Source: Aequorivita viscosa | GTDB taxonomy: Bacteria; Bacteroidota; Bacteroidia; Flavobacteriales; Flavobacteriaceae | DNA length: 60,786 nt | Direction: 5' to 3' | Assembly (NCBI RefSeq): GCF_900106795.1 | Contig: NZ_FNNS01000023.1 | Location: forward strand, 1-60,786 | Part shown: piece after piece, positions 1 to 8,920 of the stretch | How the letters are laid out: every line of letters begins with the position of its first letter | How positions within the stretch are numbered: position 1 is the stretch's first letter | Program-made: the position numbers and the translations under genes | Notes under the pieces: generated by a model | What the model was told of the DNA's origin: nothing | Seen by the model: only the letters and a program-made list of their open reading frames with translations | Database searches by the model: none

Positions 1-228
1 CCAGGAAAACCAACTCAAAATGCTTTTATAGAACGTTTCAACGGCTCATATAGGCGTGGGGTGCTAAACAAATATATTTTTGAAGACCTACACCAAGTGC
101 GTGAACAAACTCAAATTTGGATGGATGATTATAACCATAAAAGACCACACGATAGCTTAGGGAAAATACCACCAGTAAAATATGCTGAAAACAAACGTGT
201 CGCTGCCGCTAGGCTCATTTTAAAATAA
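1..228 (+). CDS. IS3 family transposase OrfB, C-terminal part (5' truncated by window)
   Basis: Frame 1 is open from the first base to a TAA at 226-228 and encodes 75 residues. The motif [12 protein letters not shown] contains the last acidic residue (E) of the DDE catalytic triad of rve-type integrases. It is followed by the usual IS3 tail with a [12 protein letters not shown] motif. The DDE transposase would cut and join the element's ends in the cytoplasm. Only the end of the protein is visible, so whether the element is intact cannot be judged. Family assignment is from recognised motifs. Confidence 0.85.
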   Translation, partial: PGKPTQNAFIERFNGSYRRGVLNKYIFEDLHQVREQTQIWMDDYNHKRPHDSLGKIPPVKYAENKRVAAARLILK

Positions 229-331
229 AATGGCTTTAAAGAAACGATATGAAGAGAAAGCCATTCTATTTTAAAACGTAAAAAATTATATATTTGGAAA
301 AACTAACAGTTCTAAATAGGGGAAGCTTACA
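1..331 (+). mobile_element. Right end of an IS3-family insertion sequence (left end outside window)
   Basis: The stretch holds the C-terminus of an IS3 OrfB-type transposase and about 100 bases of non-coding end sequence. The outer end appears to be the ACA at 329-331; read inward on the minus strand it begins TGTAAGCTTCCCC, which fits the TGT-type ends of several IS3 subgroups. From base 332 the frame continues as a different, already open protein (the DUF2357 remnant), so the element has inserted into that gene. The exact end is inferred, because the left end and target duplication are not in the window. Confidence 0.75.
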
Positions 332-1362
332 GGTTCAACTATAATCGCTCTTTCTCGGGTAAAAGTAATTATCCTAATGCAGGAAGTTGGACAACTACAC
401 TGCGACCTGATTACACACTTTCATTTTGGCCTTTAGGTATTTCGGAGCAAGAAGCCGAAAAGCAAGAATTAATCGTGCATATTCATTTTGATGCCAAGTA
501 TAAGATTGCAAATTTCACTCATTTAATAGAAAAGAAATCTGATACGGAACTGGATGATGAGAAAGTAGAAAATCTAAAGGGTATTTACAAAAATGCCGAT
601 TTAATGAAAATGCATGCTTATAAAGATGCTATTAGAAGGACAGGCGGTGCATATGTTTTATATCCTGGCGATAAATCTGTAAAACGCAAAGGCTTCCATG
701 AGATTATCCCAGGTTTAGGTGCATTCCCTGTACGTCCTTCGAAGACAGATGATGGTATTACCGATTTAAAAGGCTTTATATTAGAAATAATAGAACACTT
801 CATAAATAGAGCTTCTCAAAGAGAAAAAATAGCATCCAGAACTTATGATATTTTCAAAAGTAAACCAAGTGAAGAAGATTGTGTAAAAGAAGTTCTACCC
901 GAAACTTATGGCAAGAATCGCGGTTTACTTCCTGATGAAACTTTTGTATTAATCGGTTACTGTAAATCTAAAGAACATCTTGATTGGATTAATAGTAGAC
1001 TACTTTATAATTTCAGAATGAACAATAATCGAGGAGCATTAAAACTCACTCAAGAAACTTTAAACGCAAAGTATTTACTATTACACATGAAAGGTGAAGA
1101 ATCATCATCAAGATTATATCGTATTCCAAAACCTGAATATAGAGTAACAAATAAAAAAACTTTAGAGCGCTTAAACTACCCAGAACCTCGGCAACAAGCC
1201 TACTTAGTACTTAAATTAGAACGATGTACTGACATAGAATTTAAAAATATAACATGGAGTTTTAAGGAGTTAGAAAAATATAAATCAGGAAGAGCCGCTG
1301 CAATACCTTATACCGCAAGTCTTTCGGAACTAATGAAAGTAAAAGCAGTTCCAGATGAATAA
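332..1362 (+). pseudogene. DUF2357 (McrC-like PD-(D/E)XK) restriction nuclease, 3' part cut by IS3
   Basis: The frame is open straight from the IS end, with no sensible start; the first possible start, a GTG at 475, lies inside the domain. Residues read IHFDAKYKI, a D-x-K pattern expected of a PD-(D/E)XK nuclease core. Next comes MHAYKDAIRRTGGAYVLYPG, a hallmark of DUF2357 proteins related to LlaJI-type enzymes. Further on are an IGYCKSKEHLDWI stretch and a PYTASLSELMK tail typical of the family. Such proteins usually act with an McrB-like AAA+ GTPase in modification-dependent restriction. The 5' half and any McrB partner are not in the window, so the system here is probably inactive. The overlapping downstream ORF may have been its operon partner. 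Confidence 0.75.
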
Positions 1363-1591
1363 ATTTAACTCCCACACAGATTACATTACCCCCAACAGAA
1401 CGCTCGAAACCATAAGATTCGATGGGAGCGACACATACTTATATATTTATAATTACAAAGGAGTTCATTTCCGTTTATTTATGGACCTAGTACAATTAGC
1501 TCAGTTTTTTCAATTGGGGACAGAGCCTAAATATGATTTTTCGGAGGAGGGGGAGTTGGATTTGTTTATAGAGGAACACGTTTTTGTGTAA
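1355..1591 (+). CDS. Small hypothetical protein next to the DUF2357 remnant
   Basis: A 78-residue ORF whose ATG overlaps the last 8 bases of the DUF2357 gene, a sign of translational coupling. It is acidic at the C-terminus (EEGELDLFIEEH) and has several aromatic residues in the middle (YLYIYNYKGVHFRLF). I see no signal peptide, membrane segment or known motif. A bidirectional terminator follows at 1645-1677. Its position suggests an accessory role in the same defence operon, but that is inference. With the upstream gene broken it may no longer be usefully expressed. Confidence 0.5.
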   Translation: MNKFNSHTDYITPNRTLETIRFDGSDTYLYIYNYKGVHFRLFMDLVQLAQFFQLGTEPKYDFSEEGELDLFIEEHVFV

Positions 1592-1644
1592 ACCTATTTT
1601 AGGACAAGTTGTTATATACAACGCGCTGAATATGATTAAATAAG

Positions 1645-1677
1645 AAAGGCCAAAGCAGAGTTTGCTTTGACCTTTTT
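1645..1677. terminator. Bidirectional intrinsic terminator
   Basis: Left arm AAAGGCCAAAGCA at 1645-1657 pairs with TGCTTTGACCTTT at 1662-1674 with one mismatch. T-rich sequence follows on the plus side and A-rich sequence precedes. It lies between the plus-strand DUF2357 unit and the minus-strand T9SS cargo gene, so it can end both transcripts. Confidence 0.75.
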
Positions 1678-1714
1678 TATTTAAAAATTGGGGAGGTTTA
1701 TAGAATCGAGGAAA

Positions 1715-4297
1715 TTATTGTTTTACCAATTTCTGAACTATTTTAGAACCATCTTCAAAAGTCGCATTCATGAAATATATTCCATTGGAAAAGTTTGAAA
1801 TATTTAATTGAAGAACATTTGCATCTACTGCAACTTCTTTAAGAATTGCTCCATTTATTGCGAAGAATTGAACATTGCTCATCCGTTTATTACTATGTAT
1901 AATAAAGCTATTTTGAACTGGATTTGGATAGTAGGTAAACGACAGCAAATTTGATTGGTCTACAGACAGTGTGATAGTGCTGAAAGAATGGGGGCCTTCA
2001 AAATCACTTTGGGTATTGGCGTCGCATAAAGCGCGCACGAATACATCATAAGCTGAATCTACTTCCAAATCTGTTAATATTTCATTTGGCACTCCATCAT
2101 TATCAAATACACTTTCTCCATTAACTAATGGGTCAAAACCCGTTGGTCCGTATTTAATTTCCCATTCAGTTTCATCTCCAACAGGAGTCCAATTAACTAA
2201 GGCTGTTGTAGCTGTGATATCAGAAACCGAAATATTTGATGGGGTTATACAGTCTACACCATCGTCTTGTACTTCTATACAAAAAGTTCCTTCAAAAGTA
2301 CCCTCTCCAAAACTTTCAAAGCCGTTAACTTGAATAAAGTAAGTATTCCCTTCAACTAGATTTGTTAAGGTTACGACTGATAAAAAGCCATCGCCTATAA
2401 TACCTCCATCTTCATCGCAACCTATTTCGGTTCCTAAAGTATCAAGGTTGTTACAATCTGTGGCAGATTCAAAGACTGCTACTTCTGTATCTTCTAATGT
2501 TCCTCCTTCAAAATCTGTAGTAACAGTTACATTACCGCTGCTTGGGGCAACAAAACTAAACCATACTGTTTGGCTTCCTGCAGCATCATAGCATGAGCCT
2601 TGAGGTTCGTCTCGCTGTAAAGTAGCTCCAACATTGGTATATGAACCATTGACGCATAAGCCATCGACAGTAAGTGCGGTAGCATTACACAAATCGTCAT
2701 TTATTGGTGTAGTTTTAAGGGTAATTGGTCCAGCAAAAAAACTATTACCATCAGTTCCGCCACAAAGAGATTGAACAAAAACACTGTAAATATTTGCAGG
2801 TATTAGGTTTGTAATTGTGGCATTCGGATTACCATTAACTTGCAATGATGAACCTTCAATAATAGGGTTAAAGCCCGGTTCTCCATATTTAATTAACCAT
2901 TCGGTTTCACTGTTTTCAGGATTCCAACTAATAGTAGCTGTATCTGGTGTGACATTATCTATTTGAAGACTTGTTGGTTTAAGACAGGTTTGACTTTCAG
3001 TAATAGAAATATCGTCTACCGATAAATAAAATGGAAAAAAACCTGAGATTAAATGCCCTCTAATACCTATATAAATGACTCCTGAATTGGCTGACATAAA
3101 GCTACCGCTTACTTCTTGATAGTCACCATTGGTTATTTCGGTTGTTGGAAATATTTCGTGGATCATATCTTCAGCGTTTTCAGAATTACCATAGCTAGCG
3201 GCAATATCTGCTCCTTCTGTATTACTTTGTCTAGCGTGTAAACTTAGTGTGTAGCTTATCCCGCTTTGTACTTCTATAGGGTAAAACATCCACGTATCGC
3301 TACCTTTCGGCAAATAAATATTAAAGAGGCCTGTGCGTGGGCCTCTATTTCCAGCGACAATTGAATTATTTACTTTCCAATGTGTATTTGAAATAACTTC
3401 TTGGGACCAGCAATTTTCAAGATTGGCTCCATTTAAATAATTTTCTTCAAATCCTTCAAGAAATGGAAGAGTAGCGGGTGTACAAAGTGTTTTAAAAGTA
3501 AAAGGTCCTGCCATTTCGCTTTCTCCTTGTGTACCACAAATAGCTTGAATATAAACATCGTAGCTATTTGCTTCTTCTAGGTTATCAATGAATGAGTTAG
3601 GAGTTCCAGTAACTGCGATTAGGTCTCCCTGTGTTTCTGGGTTAAATCCTTGGGGTCCATATTTTACACTCCATTCATCTTCGTTACCTCCGAGGTTCCA
3701 ATTTAAATCGACCGAACTATCTGTTAAGTTCTGTATATTTAAACTTGATGGTTTTGGGCATCTAGGCAAAGCATCTACGGTAAATTCGTCAAGATATAAA
3801 CGAAATGATCTTGTAGAAGTAGCTACAACAGCAACATACACCTCTTGTCCGTCAAAAGCGGATAGGTTGTAAGCATAGTTTACATAATCTCCTTGGGTAT
3901 CTACATTGGCAATTGTAGTTTCAGAACCGAGCACTGTATTGAAATCTGAGGGATTAGCACCTGTGGTAGATACTTTCACCTCAAAGGATTCAAGAAAATT
4001 AACTCCAGAGCCACCTGCATAGAACGAGATATGGTCTGTAAGACCTGAGGTGACTATAAACTGGGGTGATATGAGGTAATCATCATGCTCAAAATCTTCT
4101 TGGTATATCCATAAGCCCCCATCTCCAAGATATCCATTACCGGCGTGGAACTGCCAAGATGTTCCTTGTCCATCATTATCTATAACTGTCCATTCTGATG
4201 GTATATTGGTATCAAAGCTTTCAGTGAATTGAGCTTCAGCTTGCCAATAAGATAAGCTAAGCAGGATTGTTATAGTAAGGAATATTGTTTTATTCAT
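1715..4297 (-). CDS. T9SS type A sorted surface protein with choice-of-anchor J and fibronectin III domains
   Basis: About 860 residues from the ATG at 4297; an upstream TTG at 4306 adds only three residues and is less likely. An N-terminal signal peptide ends near AEAQ (residue 23). A choice-of-anchor J/cleaved-adhesin-like domain follows (about 24-175, with SFDTNIPSEWTVIDNDGQG). Next come three fibronectin type III modules, each with a WxxKYGxxGF-type motif, and a second MAM-like block. A Cys-containing pre-peptidase-like domain (NDDLCNATAL) precedes the third module. The last 70 or so residues are a type A sorting domain (YYPNPVQNSF to the C-terminus). It should be exported by Sec and T9SS and attached to or released from the surface. 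It lies 30 bases behind the FG-GAP gene and is probably in one operon with it. No catalytic domain is recognised; adhesion is the likeliest role. Confidence 0.85.
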   Translation of the reverse strand: MNKTIFLTITILLSLSYWQAEAQFTESFDTNIPSEWTVIDNDGQGTSWQFHAGNGYLGDGGLWIYQEDFEHDDYLISPQFIVTSGLTDHISFYAGGSGVNFLESFEVKVSTTGANPSDFNTVLGSETTIANVDTQGDYVNYAYNLSAFDGQEVYVAVVATSTRSFRLYLDEFTVDALPRCPKPSSLNIQNLTDSSVDLNWNLGGNEDEWSVKYGPQGFNPETQGDLIAVTGTPNSFIDNLEEANSYDVYIQAICGTQGESEMAGPFTFKTLCTPATLPFLEGFEENYLNGANLENCWSQEVISNTHWKVNNSIVAGNRGPRTGLFNIYLPKGSDTWMFYPIEVQSGISYTLSLHARQSNTEGADIAASYGNSENAEDMIHEIFPTTEITNGDYQEVSGSFMSANSGVIYIGIRGHLISGFFPFYLSVDDISITESQTCLKPTSLQIDNVTPDTATISWNPENSETEWLIKYGEPGFNPIIEGSSLQVNGNPNATITNLIPANIYSVFVQSLCGGTDGNSFFAGPITLKTTPINDDLCNATALTVDGLCVNGSYTNVGATLQRDEPQGSCYDAAGSQTVWFSFVAPSSGNVTVTTDFEGGTLEDTEVAVFESATDCNNLDTLGTEIGCDEDGGIIGDGFLSVVTLTNLVEGNTYFIQVNGFESFGEGTFEGTFCIEVQDDGVDCITPSNISVSDITATTALVNWTPVGDETEWEIKYGPTGFDPLVNGESVFDNDGVPNEILTDLEVDSAYDVFVRALCDANTQSDFEGPHSFSTITLSVDQSNLLSFTYYPNPVQNSFIIHSNKRMSNVQFFAINGAILKEVAVDANVLQLNISNFSNGIYFMNATFEDGSKIVQKLVKQ

Positions 4298-4327
4298 TAG
4301 TATCAATTTAATTATGAAACTTTTTGA

Positions 4328-5821
4328 TTAGTTTTTAATTATTTTCTTTGATACTGATGAACCGTCTTCGAAATTAATTTCTAAGAAGTACATTCCGTTG
4401 CTGTAGTTTGATGTATTTAGGACACTAAAATTAGTATTAAGATTAGTAAATTCTTGTAAAAGTGTGCCATTTACACTGTACACACTGTAAGCAGAAATCA
4501 TTTTTGAAATACTTTCAATTTTAATATCTGTACGTGTAGGATTTGGATATAACTGAATAAGATTACTATTGATTTCATTATCTGTAACTCCTAATATGTC
4601 TGTATTCATAAAGATATAAGCGGCACCAGCATCCCCCATTTCGTTGTCACCATTTGCATCGAAGTCTACCCTCGGAGCTCCAACAATCATTTCATTGTTG
4701 AACATGGCAATACTCCATCCATAAAAATCTTCACCTACGGTATCATCACCTTGTATTATTTGATCTTCTATCCACGTTCCATCAGCATCTTTTTTATAGA
4801 AATAAACTTCGGCCACTTCATTGCCATAAATATGGGGTGCTGTTACGGCAATATAATCTTCATTAATAGCAGTGGCCCATCCAAATTGCACTCTGTCTGT
4901 TGACGGGTTAGCGTTTAGAATTTGTACTTCTTCAAAAGTACCTTCGGTATTCTTTTCAAAAATATATGCTGTTCCTACTTCTAAGTCGGTGCCATAAGCC
5001 CCCACTACTATTTTATCATCTTGGATAGTTACTGAACTTCCAAAGTAATCTTCCACTTCTCCATTTGAGGCTGCAATTGTTTGGTTGTATTCCCAAAGGC
5101 CGCTTGCATTTTTAATGTATAAATAGGCTACTCCTACACGGTCGTTAACGCCTTGTGCTCCTACTAATAATTGATCGCCTGAGATAGAAACTCCTATTCC
5201 AAAAATATCATTTGCTAGCGGGTCTGGGCTCATAATTTTTTGAGTTTCTTCCCATACGCCATCAACCTTTGTAAATACATATACTGAGCCTGTCCAAGAG
5301 TCTTCTCCAGGAGCACCTGCAATGATTGTATTCCCTTCTACATCTAGTGAGGTTGGGTTCATCGCTAACTTGGCATCGCCACTTAAATCGGACGCAACTA
5401 TTTTTGTGCTGAATTCCCAGCTATTATTTTGATAATCGTATACGTATAAGGCACCTGCTCTAATTGTACCATTTACATCTGCTCTACCTGCCGCTACTAC
5501 TAAATAATCGTCAGAAAATTTTACACCACCACCGTATTCTGCACCTTCGTTCGAATCATCAGCTGACAATGTTTGCGTATAGGCCCAAGTACCTTGAGTG
5601 TCTTTACTATATATATATGCAGCACCAGAGGCGCCATTTTCTCTTGAAGCTCCAACTATTGCGAAGTTTTCTTTAAGCGCTACTGAAGTACCATATTCAG
5701 CTCGACCTTCTCTATTTTCGCTTACAATTTTTGATGTTTGCGTAAACTGAGCATTTGCAGATGTGATTCCAAATAGGCAAGCAAGAATAAGCATGCTCTT
5801 AATAATATTGATTTTTTTCAT
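4328..5821 (-). CDS. FG-GAP repeat protein with T9SS type A sorting domain
   Basis: 497 residues starting at the ATG at 5819-5821, with a signal peptide ending near SANAQ. The body consists of about seven repeats of the form GAxxxxxxGxAYIYxxxxxGxW, the FG-GAP/integrin-like beta-propeller blade pattern. The last 75 or so residues (LIQLYPNPTRTDIKI onward) are a type A sorting domain that targets the protein to the type IX secretion system. It is therefore likely a surface-exposed or released propeller protein. It is the first gene of a two-gene unit with the cargo gene downstream. No enzymatic motif is visible, and the ligand is unknown. Confidence 0.85.
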   Translation of the reverse strand: MKKINIIKSMLILACLFGITSANAQFTQTSKIVSENREGRAEYGTSVALKENFAIVGASRENGASGAAYIYSKDTQGTWAYTQTLSADDSNEGAEYGGGVKFSDDYLVVAAGRADVNGTIRAGALYVYDYQNNSWEFSTKIVASDLSGDAKLAMNPTSLDVEGNTIIAGAPGEDSWTGSVYVFTKVDGVWEETQKIMSPDPLANDIFGIGVSISGDQLLVGAQGVNDRVGVAYLYIKNASGLWEYNQTIAASNGEVEDYFGSSVTIQDDKIVVGAYGTDLEVGTAYIFEKNTEGTFEEVQILNANPSTDRVQFGWATAINEDYIAVTAPHIYGNEVAEVYFYKKDADGTWIEDQIIQGDDTVGEDFYGWSIAMFNNEMIVGAPRVDFDANGDNEMGDAGAAYIFMNTDILGVTDNEINSNLIQLYPNPTRTDIKIESISKMISAYSVYSVNGTLLQEFTNLNTNFSVLNTSNYSNGMYFLEINFEDGSSVSKKIIKN

Positions 5822-6014
5822 TTGATAGTTTTTTAGAATTAGTTGTTTTTAAATAAAATAGAATAGAAAGAGAATAGATACAGGTTTTATAACATTCCCT
5901 TATACACTTTATGCGCAATAAATGATTCGATAAAAATAGACAGAAGCAGAATTATTGTCCAAAAAAGCAGGTGGACATTATGTGACATGTAGTGTTTAAA
6001 TACGTGACAGGACT

Positions 6015-7673
6015 CTAAATACGGGAAAGATAGCTGTGAAGCGGAAGATTTTCAGGAACTTCCATTTTTTTAGAAATACGCTCTTTTCTCTTTCGGCAGG
6101 ATTGTGGTGTAATATTTAATAGGGATGCAATTTCTTTATAACTTAAATTCATATAAAGGAATGTGATAAACCGAATATCATTGGTTGTTAATTTTGGGTG
6201 TTTTGTTTTTAATCTATCTAAAAAACCTTGGTTCAATTCTTCGAAATGCACAAAAAAACTATCCCATTGAGTATCTTTTTTTAAGTACTTTTTTAAATCG
6301 TTTATTTGATTTTTTAAAGATGTGTTGGTTGCTATTTGGTTGTTTATTGACAACGATTGAATTACTTCTTCTATAAGCTCATTTTTACTGGCTAGATACA
6401 TTGCCTTTGCTGTTAATTCTCTGTTTTTACTATCTAGTTCATTTTTAAGTCGCTCTTTTTCCAACAAAACTAAAGCTTCTTTCTCTCGATGTTGTCTTTC
6501 CACTAACAGGTGATCGCTTTTCTCTTTAGCCAATTCTAATTCGATAATCTTTTTTCGCTGTTTATGTTTTAAGGAGTTGTTTTTATACACCCAAACTAAA
6601 AGTCCCATAAATAGAACGACACAAATAATCAGTGTATAGAAAAACTGTTTTTCTCGCTTGAGTGTTTTTTTGCTTTCTAAAAGTTCGTGTTGGTAATTCT
6701 GGATTTGGAATTTCACCTTATCACTTTTAAATAATGCACTATTCTTAATAGAATATAAGGTATCTGTGGCAATGATAACTGAATCTTTATAAGCCATTGC
6801 CTTTTGGAATTCGTTTGTATTGCCGTAGAGGTTTGCCAGACTCCCGTAAATAGCTATACGCCCCTCGATATCTTTCTGAGCATCTCGGGCCAGTAGGGCA
6901 TATTTTTGGGCTGTTTTGTATTGATTTTGCTGTTCATAAATCTTGCTAATAATAAGCAGGAGCGTAATTTTATCATTAACCGTAACGCTTTCCTTTAAGA
7001 GGTATAGGTTGTTTATTTCTGGCAAAATTTCTAATGCGAGTTTTTCGGCTTGCAAAAATTTGTTTCGGAGGAGGAGATTTTCAGCTTTTGCAGTTTTTGC
7101 GAGTAAAAGAACGTTGGGTTTATCTTTCAATAATGGCAGCGCCTCTTCAATATATTTTTCAGCGAGATCTAAATCGCCCATTCGGTTTAACACCAAGGCC
7201 AGATTAATACCGTAAGTACCTATCTGTTCATCTTCGTCAAGCTTTTTAGCAATTTCATATGCTTTAAAAAAAGATTCCATAGACTTTTGTACCTCTTTTT
7301 CTTCAATATACAATCCACCTATATTATTGAATACCGCCATCTGTTGGCGTGCACCTAGATGTTTAATCGCAATTTCATAAGCTTGTAGGTAATATTGAAA
7401 TGCCTCACCATAATCCAACATTAAATAATAGTTGGTTCCTATATTCAAGGTTGCATTAAAAGCTTGTGAATACCATCCATTTCTGACTGCTGCTTCTTTT
7501 GCCTCAAGCAACTCTTCAATAGACTTAACATGGTCTTTTTCTGACAAGTATTTTACTCCCAGATTAATACGGTCTATAACGTCTGATTGGGTTTCGGTTT
7601 GAGCTAGAAGCTGAAAAGGTAATAATAGAGCTAGCAATAAAGGAACAGCATAATAAATCCTTTTTATTCTCAT
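6015..7673 (-). CDS. TPR protein with transmembrane segment, coiled coil and C-terminal HTH (putative regulator)
   Basis: 552 residues. A signal peptide (residues 1-25, ending LLAQ) is followed by about 300 residues of tetratricopeptide repeats. One membrane segment lies near 345-365 (FFYTLIICVVLFMGLLVWVY), then a charged coiled coil. The C-terminal helix-turn-helix of LuxR/GerE-like type (LTTNDIRFITFLYMNLSYKE, then IASLLNITPQSCRKRKERI) should be cytoplasmic, with the TPRs in the periplasm. This architecture is common in Bacteroidota as a one-protein signalling regulator. It sits 193 bases upstream of the two T9SS cargo genes on the same strand, so these are its most obvious candidate targets; that is inference. 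Domain calls are firm, target and signal unknown. Confidence 0.8.
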   Translation of the reverse strand: MRIKRIYYAVPLLLALLLPFQLLAQTETQSDVIDRINLGVKYLSEKDHVKSIEELLEAKEAAVRNGWYSQAFNATLNIGTNYYLMLDYGEAFQYYLQAYEIAIKHLGARQQMAVFNNIGGLYIEEKEVQKSMESFFKAYEIAKKLDEDEQIGTYGINLALVLNRMGDLDLAEKYIEEALPLLKDKPNVLLLAKTAKAENLLLRNKFLQAEKLALEILPEINNLYLLKESVTVNDKITLLLIISKIYEQQNQYKTAQKYALLARDAQKDIEGRIAIYGSLANLYGNTNEFQKAMAYKDSVIIATDTLYSIKNSALFKSDKVKFQIQNYQHELLESKKTLKREKQFFYTLIICVVLFMGLLVWVYKNNSLKHKQRKKIIELELAKEKSDHLLVERQHREKEALVLLEKERLKNELDSKNRELTAKAMYLASKNELIEEVIQSLSINNQIATNTSLKNQINDLKKYLKKDTQWDSFFVHFEELNQGFLDRLKTKHPKLTTNDIRFITFLYMNLSYKEIASLLNITPQSCRKRKERISKKMEVPENLPLHSYLSRI

Positions 7674-7959
7674 TAAAAAATTAAATATTAGTAAATAGAT
7701 ATGCTTGCTTTTTAGGGATAGATTAAGATTATGAAGACTATAGCTTATAGCCAGAACTAATTTAAGAATAGACTAACATACTATTGTGTTGGAAATTCTT
7801 GTAAATATATTAAATAAAGGATTAAGATTCAATGGTGCTTTGGACTGTAACCTACTACGCTTTGTTATAATTTATTGGGGTTCAGTATTTCTGAAGGGAA
7901 TTATTTTTGGCAAAATAGATAGTGTACCCTATAGGATTAATATAAATAAATCGAGGTAT

Positions 7960-7979
7960 GGACAGGTCGCGAAGTACCC
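7960..7979 (+). repeat. Degenerate REP1 half-palindrome
   Basis: GGACAGGTCGCGA at 7960-7972 matches the left half of the palindrome found inside RAYT-1 (10759-10778). The right half is missing, and AGTACCCA follows in place of the usual GTACGG tail. Confidence 0.5.
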
Positions 7980-8275
7980 ACCCCAAATGGCGCGCTTTTG
8001 AAAAACATGTCTATTTATTGTTGCATTTGTAATGCATATCACATGCTTTTGACACTGAGAATATAATTATTTTTGGTATTACTCATACTTAAACTCTTGC
8101 TGTCTGTAGTTTATACAAGGTTTTTTTAACGTTTGATTTATAATGGAAAGAATATCTAAACTATCCTGCACACAAGTGTAAGATAAGCATTGTATGTTTT
8201 TTTGAAATGCGAATCTTTATTTGCTTTTTAGGTTTTGAGCACAGCCCACTTGGAGAAGCTTGGGGAGCGTAGAAA

Positions 8276-8337
8276 TGAATTGGGGAGGAATTGGGGAGGA
8301 ATTGGGGAATTGGGAGAATTGGGGAATTGGGGAATTG
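8276..8337 (+). repeat. G-rich imperfect tandem repeat (GGGGAGGAATT / GGGGAATT units)
   Basis: Repeated units of GGGGAGGAATT and GGGGAATT run directly up to the first base of the REP1 palindrome at 8338. Runs of three or four G at short intervals could form a G-quadruplex on the plus strand. No protein-coding meaning is apparent. Confidence 0.8.
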
Positions 8338-8364
8338 GGACAGCTCTCGAGCTGTCCGTACGGG
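8338..8364 (+). repeat. REP1 palindrome with GTACGGG tail
   Basis: GGACAGCTCTCGAGCTGTCC at 8338-8357 has 8-base arms around CTCG and is followed by GTACGGG. The same arrangement (palindrome then GTACGG, same orientation) recurs at 10207, 10759 and, with one change, 11051, all around RAYT-1. Confidence 0.85.
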
Positions 8365-8574
8365 ATATCCAAGATTTGGAAATGAAAGATTGGGTGCAAA
8401 GGCTTATTTATTCTATCGAAATACAGGATTTTGCACAGGAGATATTGGATAGACTATCTTGTTTAGTATTTGTGAAATTGTGGCTCCCAGCCAGCATTAA
8501 ATTATAAAAAATAATATCCTTATAATTTTTAAGTGCAAGTAAGAGTTACAATATATTCCCCGATTAATTGATGG

Positions 8575-8612
8575 AAAGCCGCCTCTATAATTAAACTGAG
8601 ACGGCTTTTTTC
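8575..8612 (+). terminator. Terminator-like hairpin
   Basis: AAAGCCGCCTC (8575-8585) pairs with GAGACGGCTTT (8598-8608) with one mismatch, followed by a run of T. No clear gene ends upstream of it, which hints that a transcript, perhaps from a lost gene, once ended here. Confidence 0.55.
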
Positions 8613-8920
8613 ATTTTTATTTAATGGTATTGAGTATTCAAAGCCCTTGTATTCCCAACTACATATCGACCGACCCATTTTTTCTCCTCGCTTAATGTTA
8701 CAAAATAAGTATTGACAGAAAAGCTTGTATGTCCGCTACAGTCTTTTTGACAATGGTCTTTTTTATTAGTCCTTCGCAGAAATACAGGTGCAATATGAGG
8801 CAAGAAATACAAATCTCAACATTAAACCACATACCTTTAAGGAGGCTTGCGACAACATCTTTCCGGAATCTATTTCCCACAATTTCCATACAGCTATATT
8901 AATGTGGGGACTTAACAGGA

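Larger units (their letters stand above)
7674..8920. other. 1.2-kb stretch without a convincing gene
   Basis: Short ORFs exist on both strands (for example 7786-8001, 8235-8507, 8621-8889), but none has a recognisable domain, and the middle one reads through a G-rich repeat. The stretch holds a half REP1 palindrome at 7960, a G-rich tract plus full REP1 palindrome at 8276-8364, and a terminator-like hairpin at 8575-8612. The promoter of the TPR/HTH gene must lie at its left end. It may contain decayed genes that I cannot identify. Confidence 0.6.

Noticed and set aside
1-331. Prophage or integrative element boundary
   Set aside because: Only an IS3 end is visible; there is no integrase, att site or tRNA here.
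7786-8001. 71-residue plus-strand ORF
   Set aside because: No domain, no context, and it runs into a degenerate REP1 half-site.
8235-8507. 90-residue ORF over the G-rich repeat
   Set aside because: It is a translation of the repeat and REP1 palindrome (GELGNWGI-type low complexity) with no plausible start or domain.
8621-8889. Overlapping 63-residue minus-strand ORFs with Cys/His residues
   Set aside because: Two overlapping frames with no recognisable family. They may be remnants of a decayed gene but I cannot support a call.
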